Source of the DNA: an uncultured Clostridia bacterium
GTDB lineage: Bacteria; Bacillota; Clostridia; Christensenellales; UBA1242
Assembly: GCA_947089305.1 (NCBI GenBank)
Contig: CAMUJQ010000009.1
Coordinates: forward strand, 1-22,731
Reading direction: 5' to 3'
DNA length: 22,731 nucleotides
Shown: piece by piece, positions 7,362 to 13,452 of the stretch
How the letters are laid out: every line of letters begins with the position of its first letter
Numbering within the stretch: position 1 is the first letter of the stretch
Notes under the pieces: model-generated
The model's database searches: none
What the model saw: the letters and a program-made list of their open reading frames with translations, nothing else
What the model was told of the DNA's origin: nothing
Made by a program: the position numbers and the translations under genes

Positions 7362-7386
7362 ACTATAATTAAAGGGATTAGTTTTA

Positions 7387-8517
7387 ATGGCGAAAGATTA
7401 TTATGATATATTAGGAGTAAATAAAAGCGCAACAAATGACGAGTTGAAATCTGCTTATCGTAAACTTGCAAAACAATATCACCCGGATATAAATAAGTCG
7501 CCTGATGCTGAAGTAAAGTTTAAAGAAATCAACGAAGCATATGATGTTTTAAGTGATAAAACTAAGCGTGCAAATTATGATAGATTTGGAACTGCAGAGC
7601 CAAATGCTGGTTTTGGAGGCGGTGGCGCTGGCGGAGCAGGAGGCTTTGGTGGCTTTGGAGATTTTGGCTTTGGTGGAGGTTTTGGTGGCTTTGAAGATAT
7701 TTTTAGTGGTATCTTTGGAGGAGCAAGAAGTCAAGCTCAACGAGTAGGAGAAGACATTAATGTTAGAATGAATTTAAGTTTTAGTGAAGCAGTTTTTGGG
7801 GCAAAAAAAACTATTAACATAACTCGTTCTAAAAAGTGTAATGTTTGTGGTGGTTCTGGAGCTAGGTCTAGTGGGGATGTAGAAACTTGTAAGGTATGTG
7901 GTGGAAGCGGTCAAGTTAGACAAATGCAGTCTACTTTGTTTGGAAAAATGAGCACAATTACAACTTGTTCTCACTGTAATGGTACGGGTAAGATAATCAA
8001 AAATCCTTGCAGTAATTGTAGTGGTCGTGGAATTGTTCGCTCAAGTGAACTAATTGAAATAGAAGTTCCAGCAGGTATCAATAATGGTCAAACTATGACT
8101 TATCAAGGAAAAGGCGAAACTGCAAAGAGTGGTATTAGTGGAGACCTTAACATTGTTATTTCAGTTGCAGAACATCCACTTTTAAAGAGAAAAGATGATG
8201 ACCTTTATGTTACAGTTGCTGTTCCTTATTTAACATGTGTGCTTGGAGGAACTGTTAAGGTACCTTTAACAAAAGGAAGTTTTATGTTTAATATACCAGA
8301 ATGTACTCAGCCGGGCAAAGTGTTTAAGGAAAAAGGAAAAGGCGTTAAAGTTTTAAATAAAGCGGGTTATGGAGACCTTTATATTAAAATTGAAGCTGAA
8401 TTTCCTAAAAATTTATCCAAAGACGAAAAACGTGTTTTAACCGAACTAGATAAAACAACAAACGCTAATAGTTACGATAAAGTTAAACAATATAACAACA
8501 CATTAAATCAATTATAA
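7387..8517 (+). CDS. dnaJ: Chaperone protein DnaJ (type I Hsp40)
   Basis: Co-chaperone that delivers substrates to DnaK and stimulates its ATPase. The J domain spans residues 1-68 with the essential HPD at 32-34. A long Gly/Phe region (about 74-112) follows. Next come four zinc motifs with cysteine pairs at 151/154, 168/171, 194/197 and 208/211, all complete, and the C-terminal substrate domains. Length 376 is typical of full DnaJ. ATG 7387 follows AAAGGGA. It is separated from dnaK by 135 bases containing AGTTAAA repeats and a perfect hairpin, so it may be transcribed or processed separately. It ends at its own terminator. Confidence 0.98.
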   Translation: MAKDYYDILGVNKSATNDELKSAYRKLAKQYHPDINKSPDAEVKFKEINEAYDVLSDKTKRANYDRFGTAEPNAGFGGGGAGGAGGFGGFGDFGFGGGFGGFEDIFSGIFGGARSQAQRVGEDINVRMNLSFSEAVFGAKKTINITRSKKCNVCGGSGARSSGDVETCKVCGGSGQVRQMQSTLFGKMSTITTCSHCNGTGKIIKNPCSNCSGRGIVRSSELIEIEVPAGINNGQTMTYQGKGETAKSGISGDLNIVISVAEHPLLKRKDDDLYVTVAVPYLTCVLGGTVKVPLTKGSFMFNIPECTQPGKVFKEKGKGVKVLNKAGYGDLYIKIEAEFPKNLSKDEKRVLTELDKTTNANSYDKVKQYNNTLNQL

Positions 8518-8522
8518 TAATT

Positions 8523-8549
8523 AAAAGTGGAAAAACATCCACTTTTTTT
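8523..8549 (+). terminator. Rho-independent terminator of dnaJ
   Basis: Stem AAAAGTGGA (8523-8531) with TCCACTTTT (8538-8546), 6-base loop, then a T-run. The stem sequence is nearly the same as those of the three terminators that follow in the coiled-coil gene array. Confidence 0.92.
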
Positions 8550-8608
8550 ATGCATAATATTTAATTAATTTAAAAGCAAAACATTTTTACACTAATATTA
8601 AAAATAAT

Positions 8609-8615
8609 TGTCGAA
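8609..8615 (+). promoter_or_regulatory. Spo0A-box-like heptamer
   Basis: TGTCGAA, the core of the Spo0A box, preceded by T and lying 13 bases upstream of the -35 hexamer of the first coiled-coil gene. A seven-base match is weak evidence alone. The position upstream of a promoter and the nearby sporulation block make it worth noting. Confidence 0.35.
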
Positions 8616-8628
8616 TTTTGTATTTCTG

Positions 8629-8658
8629 TTGACTTATGCATTTCTAAAATGGTATACT
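8629..8658 (+). promoter_or_regulatory. Promoter of coiled-coil paralogue 1
   Basis: TTGACT (8629-8634), 18-bp spacer ending TGG, TATACT (8653-8658). Good match with an extended -10. The start would be near 8665, giving a very short leader before GGGAG and ATG 8678. Confidence 0.7.
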
Positions 8659-8677
8659 CGCCGAATTGGGAGTAAAA

Positions 8678-9445
8678 ATGGAAATTCAAAAAGAAATACA
8701 AGCATTAGTTTTAGAAACTCAAAAACTTGAAAAAAAACAAGAGAAAATTAAAGAAATTACAAATGGTATGGTTGCGCGCATTGATGATTTAGATATGCAA
8801 ATTTCAAGTTTGCAAAAAACGATAGAATATTTAAAAACTCAAAAAAAAGAGATAAAGCATATTATGGAATACCAAATTAAAGAGTTAGATTTAGAATATT
8901 CGCGTCAAAAAATAATGAATAAAATAAGCTTAATAGCAAAGCAAATTAATATATCTAATGAAATGATTGCACAATTGCTAACTAAAAAAACAGGTAAATT
9001 GTGGCAAGTATCTATTCTAGAACATACGGGAGATTATAAAACTGATTTGATTGATAACGATGAAACATATTTAGGCGTATTTGCTTCTACAAGTATTGCA
9101 AGAGATGATTATAAATACGCTACAGAAAGATGTTTATCTAATTTTGCAGATGCATATAGTTATGAGGCTGTTGATATGGATAATAAAATTTATGCACTCC
9201 TTGCGCATATTGAAGGAAATTGTGATGATGCGTTAAAAAAAAGAAAATTAAAATCAATAAATTGGTTTATACCTTATGCTGTTAAAAAGATATTAGGTGG
9301 ATATATAAAAGGGGAGCAAACATGCTTTGATGAAATTAATGACACAGCTTTTGGAAATTTAATATATGATACAATAGATGAATATGTTTCTAATTTAATT
9401 AATTCTAATAATGCTCAAAACAAAACTACAGCAATTAAAAAATAA
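8678..9445 (+). CDS. Coiled-coil protein of unknown function, paralogue 1
   Basis: 255 residues; I do not recognise the family. Residues 1 to about 90 are a charged, Gln/Lys/Glu-rich helix with heptad-like spacing (likely coiled coil). A compact domain follows with features shared by all three paralogues: ISNEMIAQLL (92-101), a Trp followed by an [IL]-[EQ]-[HY]-T/S turn (109-117), YLGVFAS (131-137), NWFIPYAVKK (195-204), LIYDTIDEYVSNL (228-240), and the C-terminal TAIKK. No signal peptide or membrane helix. I chose ATG 8678 after GGGAG (8668-8672); the upstream TTG 8666 overlaps that site. It has its own promoter and terminator. Predicted cytoplasmic; scaffold or adaptor roles are guesses. 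Confidence 0.85.
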   Translation: MEIQKEIQALVLETQKLEKKQEKIKEITNGMVARIDDLDMQISSLQKTIEYLKTQKKEIKHIMEYQIKELDLEYSRQKIMNKISLIAKQINISNEMIAQLLTKKTGKLWQVSILEHTGDYKTDLIDNDETYLGVFASTSIARDDYKYATERCLSNFADAYSYEAVDMDNKIYALLAHIEGNCDDALKKRKLKSINWFIPYAVKKILGGYIKGEQTCFDEINDTAFGNLIYDTIDEYVSNLINSNNAQNKTTAIKK

Positions 9446-9468
9446 AAGTGGATTAATTCCACTTTTTT
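9444..9468 (+). terminator. Terminator of coiled-coil paralogue 1
   Basis: AAAAGTGGA (9444-9452), 5-base loop, TCCACTTTT (9458-9466), T-run. It overlaps the stop codon. Confidence 0.92.
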
Positions 9469-9475
9469 CTTGCTA

Positions 9476-9504
9476 TTGACAAGTTTATAAATATATGATA
9501 AATT
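9476..9504 (+). promoter_or_regulatory. Promoter of coiled-coil paralogue 2
   Basis: TTGACA (9476-9481), 17-bp spacer ending TGA, TAAATT (9499-9504). Weak -10 hexamer compensated by the TG extension. Nearly identical to the promoter at 10325. Confidence 0.65.
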
Positions 9505-9523
9505 CACAATAGGAGAAATAAAT

Positions 9524-10291
9524 ATGACTTTGCAAGAACAAATGGAAGGATTGGAAAAACTTTCAGAGGTAATAGAATCAAAACAAGATAAAGTTGAAGG
9601 ACTTAAAAATATTGTAGATAAAAAAATTGAAAAAATGAACGATCAAATATCAAATTTGCAAGAAGTAATTGAGTTTTTAAAAGCAGAAGTTGAAAATATC
9701 TGTGATAACTGCAACAAAGATGAACAAGCATTAAATTTAGAAAAGGATTACAAACAAGCACAAGAAAAAATTGAAAAAATTAGTGAGAAAGTTGTTATTT
9801 CTAACAAGATGCTTGCTAAATTACTAGAAAAGGCTACACCAAATGTAAAGTGGTTAATACACATAATTGAGTATAGTGGCTTTCCAAAGGAAATTGGTAG
9901 ATATACAAGAGTAGGTCATATGATGGGACTTTTTGCTTTTTCGAGTATTGCACACGGTTATTCTGTTGTTGATAAAGAAAGATATAAAGATGCTTTCGAT
10001 GTTACAGTAAATGAACCTATTGATGTGAAAAATAAAAATTTTGCTTTGCTATTTGAACAAGAAGGAACGCGCTATAATAATATAAGAAAAGAATATTTAG
10101 AAAACTTTAATTGGGTAGAACCATATTTAATTAGAAAAGTAACAAACGATTCTGACGATGTAATTTTTAATGGAGTAAAATTACCAAAAGGACTTTTGGG
10201 AGACGTTATATACGAAGTAATTGACAAATATATAACAAACTTGCTTACATCTAAAAAAGAAGAAACTAAAAAACCAACAATTAAAAAATAA
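9524..10291 (+). CDS. Coiled-coil protein of unknown function, paralogue 2
   Basis: 255 residues, colinear with paralogue 1: ISNKMLAKLL at 92-101, Trp 110 followed by IIEYS, GLFAFSS (135-141), NWVEPYLIRK (196-205), VIYEVIDKYITNL (228-240) and C-terminal PTIKK. The N-terminal helix matches paralogue 1 best around residues 38-53 (DQISNLQEVIEFLK against DMQISSLQKTIEYLK). It carries two extra cysteines (60, 63) in the helix tip that the others lack. ATG 9524 follows AGGAGA. Own promoter and terminator. Function unknown; most similar to paralogue 1 by eye in the helix. Confidence 0.85.
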   Translation: MTLQEQMEGLEKLSEVIESKQDKVEGLKNIVDKKIEKMNDQISNLQEVIEFLKAEVENICDNCNKDEQALNLEKDYKQAQEKIEKISEKVVISNKMLAKLLEKATPNVKWLIHIIEYSGFPKEIGRYTRVGHMMGLFAFSSIAHGYSVVDKERYKDAFDVTVNEPIDVKNKNFALLFEQEGTRYNNIRKEYLENFNWVEPYLIRKVTNDSDDVIFNGVKLPKGLLGDVIYEVIDKYITNLLTSKKEETKKPTIKK

Positions 10292-10316
10292 AAGTGGACT
10301 AGCCCCACTTTTTTTT
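10290..10316 (+). terminator. Terminator of coiled-coil paralogue 2
   Basis: AAAAGTGG (10290-10297), 7-base loop, CCACTTTT (10305-10312), T-run to 10316. Overlaps the stop codon exactly as in paralogue 1. Confidence 0.92.
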
Positions 10317-10324
10317 GTTCGCTA

Positions 10325-10353
10325 TTGACAAGTTTTTAAATATATGTTAAATT
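10325..10353 (+). promoter_or_regulatory. Promoter of coiled-coil paralogue 3
   Basis: TTGACA (10325-10330), 17-bp spacer ending TGT, TAAATT (10348-10353). Almost the same sequence as the promoter at 9476, including flanking GCTA upstream and the AAATATATG stretch. Confidence 0.65.
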
Positions 10354-10373
10354 GAAATCGTAGGAGAATAAAA

Positions 10374-11147
10374 ATGGACGATATAGAAAAGCTATTATTA
10401 GATATAGAAAAACAAAAAGTTTTTATGGACGCAAAAAAGAAAAGAATTGATTTAATTAAGGACGAATCAGAAAAGAAATTAGAAATATTAGAAAAAAGAG
10501 TTAAAGAAGCTCATGATGTTTGGCAATTTTTAGCTTGGAAAATTCCTGAAGTTAAAGAAGATAGAGATAGAAAAATAAGAGAAGTTGGCTATAATTCAAG
10601 TTATTTAAAAGCTTATAATAAAATTAAAAAATTAAGTAAACAAATTGTAATTTCAAACGATATGCTTGTAGAACTACTTAATAAAGAAACAGGTAATAAT
10701 TGGACTATAAAATTAATGCAATATACTGAACCATATAAAGGTGGATTAATTTATAATCAAACTAAACTTGGGTTATGGGCAATGCGAGACGCTTCAAAGG
10801 AAAGTATTATTTTAAAAGATTTTTCAAATATTCTTGATGTTGATGAAGATAGAATTATTAGCAATGATGAATTAAAAAATAAACACATTTCAGTTATTGC
10901 AAGCACTACTTCTAGCATGGACGATAGACATGATATAAAACATTTAAAAGAAATGAACTGGTCTTTGCCTTATTTTATAAAAAAATATCTTAAAACAAAT
11001 AATCGACCAAATTTTGAAATAAGTTATAATGAAGATATTAATGACGATTACATTGGCTCCTTAATGTATAATGCAATAGATAAGTATGTAACTAATTTGT
11101 TTGCTACAACCAGTGGCGAAAACAAAACCCCAACAATCAAAAAATAA
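10374..11147 (+). CDS. Coiled-coil protein of unknown function, paralogue 3
   Basis: 257 residues, the most divergent of the three but still colinear: ISNDMLVELL at 93-102, Trp 110 followed by LMQYT, KLGLWAM (131-137), NWSLPYFIKK (195-204), LMYNAIDKYVTNL (230-242) and C-terminal PTIKK. The N-terminal helix is strongly charged (Lys/Glu/Asp). ATG 10374 follows TAGGAGA. Own promoter and terminator. It lies directly before the sporulation gene spoIVB, which does not prove a sporulation role. Function unknown. Confidence 0.85.
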   Translation: MDDIEKLLLDIEKQKVFMDAKKKRIDLIKDESEKKLEILEKRVKEAHDVWQFLAWKIPEVKEDRDRKIREVGYNSSYLKAYNKIKKLSKQIVISNDMLVELLNKETGNNWTIKLMQYTEPYKGGLIYNQTKLGLWAMRDASKESIILKDFSNILDVDEDRIISNDELKNKHISVIASTTSSMDDRHDIKHLKEMNWSLPYFIKKYLKTNNRPNFEISYNEDINDDYIGSLMYNAIDKYVTNLFATTSGENKTPTIKK

Positions 11148-11175
11148 AAGTGAAAAATGCTTTCACTTTTTTTTT
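11146..11175 (+). terminator. Terminator of coiled-coil paralogue 3
   Basis: AAAAGTGAAA (11146-11155), 5-base loop, TTTCACTTTT (11161-11170), nine T in a row. Confidence 0.92.
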
Positions 11176-11191
11176 GCCTATGGCAAGATAT

Positions 11192-11269
11192 AAAATTTTG
11201 CATGCAAGTGTGAATGCAAGACATTTCCGTTTGCTATGCTCAATTTTTTGTTAATTGTGGCAAAATTTT
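11192..11269 (+). repeat. Inverted and direct repeats upstream of spoIVB
   Basis: AAAATTTTGC (11192-11201) and GCAAAATTTT (11260-11269) form a perfect 10-bp inverted repeat enclosing 58 bases. Inside are two copies of ATGCAAG (11202-11208 and 11214-11220), 12 bases apart, about one helical turn. This could be an operator or a structured leader. Together they fill most of the 164-base gap before spoIVB. Confidence 0.5.
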
Positions 11270-11276
11270 CTTGTTT

Positions 11277-11306
11277 ACATAAAATTTTAAAATCAACTTA
11301 CACTAA
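11277..11306 (+). promoter_or_regulatory. Possible sporulation-type promoter of spoIVB
   Basis: ACATAAA (11277-11283), 15 bases, TACACTAA (11299-11306), ending five bases before the GTG start. It loosely resembles SigE/SigG-type elements. Weak match; AT-rich DNA gives many such hits. Confidence 0.25.
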
Positions 11307-11311
11307 AAAAT

Positions 11312-12514
11312 GTGAAGGCAATTAAAAAATTTAGTTTTATATTTTTAAGTTTAACAGTTGTTTTTATAATAACTTGTTTTTCGATTTATTTAATTAATTT
11401 GCATGATATAAAAGCAATTTTTGATGCCAGTGTTTTATATATGTCTGATTTAGAAGTTCTACAAAACAAAACAAGTAATAAACTTATGTCAACAAATGTC
11501 AATTTAGAAACCTCGAATAAAAGCATGGCTAAAATTGAGTTTAAGCTTTTTGATATATTTAAAATTAAAACAAAAACAGTTGAAGTTGTAAATGATAGAG
11601 AAGTGTTGCTATCAGGCGACTTAATAGCTATGCAACTTAAGCCAGAAGGAGTTTTTGTAACTAAAATTCATGAAGTTGAAACAATGGATAATAACTCTAA
11701 AGTGTTTGATGGTAATATTATGGTTGGCGATATAATCACTAGTGTAAATGGCAACAAAATTGAAGATATATGTGATTTGCAAGATTGTGTTGTAACAGGC
11801 GAACCAATTGTTTTAACTATTTTAAGAAATGGTAAAAAAATTGACATATCTGCAACACCAAAACTTGAAAAATCTACAGAGATTTATCGATTGGGATTAA
11901 CTGTTGAAGATGATATAGGTGGTATTGGAACATTAACTTTTATTGATTTAGAAACAAATAAGTTTGGAGCACTTGGGCATTCTATAAATAAAAATGCTAG
12001 CGCTTTAAAAAGTGGAAAAATTGTTAAAGCAAATATTATTGGTATAGAAAAAGGCTCACTCGGTAAGGCGGGTGAAATTAAAGCTTACGAAAGTTTTGGA
12101 AAAGAAAATACCCTTGGAGAAGTTAACAAATGCTCTAATAAAGGTGTGTTTGGAGTTATTAAGAATAAGGATTTTATAAACAAGTGTGTTAAAATGCAAA
12201 CAGGAGGCCGTTTTAGTGTTGTTCCAGGAGATGCTCAAATTATTTGCGATTTAGATGGAACAGGAGCAAAAGCATATAATATTAAAATTATAAAAGCCGC
12301 AAAACAAAATTCTTCTGATATTAAGGGAATGGTAATTAAAGTTACAGATAAAAAATTGCTTTCTAAAACGGGTGGAATTGTTCAAGGTATGAGTGGTAGT
12401 CCTATAGTTCAAAATGGGAAATTAATTGGGGCAGTTACTCATGTATTTTTAAATGATAGTACAAAAGGTTATGGGATATATTTAGATAGTATGCTAAATG
12501 AAATTGACCTTTAA
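11312..12514 (+). CDS. spoIVB: SpoIVB serine peptidase (S55)
   Basis: SpoIVB is secreted from the forespore and cleaves SpoIVFA, triggering pro-SigK processing. An N-terminal membrane segment spans residues about 7-29. A PDZ domain (about 107-182) contains GDIITSVNGNKI, and the S55 peptidase domain starts near 190. Catalytic residues are visible: His 223 in ALGHSI, Asp 346 in KVTDKKLL and Ser in GMSGSP (361). At 400 residues it is close to the Bacillus protein. The GTG at 11312 is the only sensible start for the membrane segment, yet no Shine-Dalgarno precedes it. Bacillus has spo0A next to spoIVB; here spoIIM follows instead. Confidence 0.95.
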   Translation: MKAIKKFSFIFLSLTVVFIITCFSIYLINLHDIKAIFDASVLYMSDLEVLQNKTSNKLMSTNVNLETSNKSMAKIEFKLFDIFKIKTKTVEVVNDREVLLSGDLIAMQLKPEGVFVTKIHEVETMDNNSKVFDGNIMVGDIITSVNGNKIEDICDLQDCVVTGEPIVLTILRNGKKIDISATPKLEKSTEIYRLGLTVEDDIGGIGTLTFIDLETNKFGALGHSINKNASALKSGKIVKANIIGIEKGSLGKAGEIKAYESFGKENTLGEVNKCSNKGVFGVIKNKDFINKCVKMQTGGRFSVVPGDAQIICDLDGTGAKAYNIKIIKAAKQNSSDIKGMVIKVTDKKLLSKTGGIVQGMSGSPIVQNGKLIGAVTHVFLNDSTKGYGIYLDSMLNEIDL

Positions 12515-12633
12515 CAGTTGATTTTATGTGAAATACTGTGTCAAACGGCATAAAGCCAACTAGTCATTTATGTCTATTCTACTAGTAGTCATTGTTTGTT
12601 TTCCATACTTTTCGCAAAAATTCAACTGTTAAA
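12510..12633 (+). repeat. 12-bp perfect inverted repeats bracketing 100 bases after spoIVB
   Basis: TTTAACAGTTGA (12510-12521) contains the spoIVB stop codon, and TCAACTGTTAAA (12622-12633) is its exact reverse complement. Inside, ACTAGT and TAGTCATT each occur twice and a small GGC/GCC hairpin is seen. It could be a small MITE-like element (124 bp) or a long-range RNA stem. No open frame and no T-run. The rest of the gap to spoIIM (12634-12798) holds a TTTGCCT/AGGCAAA pair and the possible promoter, nothing else I can name. Confidence 0.5.
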
Positions 12634-12763
12634 TTTCTTACAATTTTACGCTATAATTAAATTTGCCTAGTTTTGCAAAAAAACATTCCTCGGCTAAAGT
12701 GACGCTTAGAATATCTGGTATGGTTAATTAAAATTCAAATTCTTTCAAAGGGCATATTCAAAA

Positions 12764-12793
12764 GTATAAAAGGCAAACACTATTTCATATAAT
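12764..12793 (+). promoter_or_regulatory. Possible SigE-type promoter of spoIIM
   Basis: GTATAAA (12764-12770), 15 bases, CATATAAT (12786-12793), which resembles the SigE pattern (ATA-type -35, CATANANT -10). SpoIIM is a SigE gene in Bacillus. The predicted start would fall on or within a few bases of ATG 12799. Confidence 0.4.
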
Positions 12794-12798
12794 TGAAC

Positions 12799-13398
12799 AT
12801 GAATTGTCGCAATTTTAAGTTTTCTATAATTGATTTTTTTATAGAAAATAAAAAACAACTTATAATATTCGCTTGCTTATTTTTCGTTGGAATTTTAACA
12901 GGAATTATTATGTTATCTCGCTTAAAAAATATTTTTGAAATTGAGCAAGTTGCAGATATAGTTTTAAGAGATTCTATAACGGGAAATGTTAAATTTTTTT
13001 CTTATTTTTTTAAGAGACTTCTAGATTTTTTAATAGCAGGCTTATTTTGTTTTTTAATAGCACTTAATTTTTATACAAGTTTTATTAACTATATTGTTAT
13101 ATTTTATAAAGGTTACATTCTTGGATTAACTGTTGCAATGTGTGTTGCACTTTTTGGTGTTGGTGGAGCAGTAACAATAATTATCTTTTATGTTCCATTT
13201 CAACTAGCACTAAATTTTGTTTTAATTTGTTTTGCTTCTATTTTAATGGAAAATGCATTAAATAAACATAGGTATAAAAATTGCTATAAAATTGATTATA
13301 GTTTTTTAGTTATTTATCTTATTTTAATTTTAGTGCTTTGTCTTTTAGAAGCAATATTTTTGCCTCCAATGCTTAAAAGTATAATTTATGTTAGTTAA
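12799..13398 (+). CDS. spoIIM: Stage II sporulation protein M (engulfment)
   Basis: SpoIIM is a mother-cell membrane protein of the SpoIID-SpoIIM-SpoIIP complex that drives engulfment by dissolving septal peptidoglycan. The 199-residue product is very hydrophobic with about five membrane segments (about 20-41, 70-95, 104-125, 127-150, 168-190), fitting the SpoIIM/DUF95 family (about 200-215 residues). Assignment rests on topology, length and the position between spoIVB and dacF rather than on sharp motifs. ATG 12799 is preferred over TTG 12793; neither has a ribosome site. A SigE-like promoter ends five bases upstream. Confidence 0.78.
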   Translation: MNCRNFKFSIIDFFIENKKQLIIFACLFFVGILTGIIMLSRLKNIFEIEQVADIVLRDSITGNVKFFSYFFKRLLDFLIAGLFCFLIALNFYTSFINYIVIFYKGYILGLTVAMCVALFGVGGAVTIIIFYVPFQLALNFVLICFASILMENALNKHRYKNCYKIDYSFLVIYLILILVLCLLEAIFLPPMLKSIIYVS

Positions 13399-13452
13399 TG
13401 AATAATTTTTATAATTTTACAAAATCTATCTCTGTAAATAGGAGATTAGATT

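Noticed and set aside
7252..7386. Terminator between dnaK and dnaJ
   Set aside because: The hairpin is perfect but followed by TACTATAATT rather than a T-run, so termination is not supported.
7549..7740. Open frames on both strands in the Gly/Phe region of dnaJ
   Set aside because: Repetitive glycine codons leave other frames open; no ribosome sites or recognisable protein.
8666..8677. TTG start four codons upstream of coiled-coil paralogue 1
   Set aside because: It overlaps the GGGAG ribosome site and lies at the predicted transcription start; ATG 8678 gives the same 255-residue length as paralogue 2.
12510..12798. Known non-coding RNA or riboswitch after spoIVB
   Set aside because: No recognisable conserved core of a known riboswitch, tmRNA, 6S or SRP RNA; only repeats are visible.
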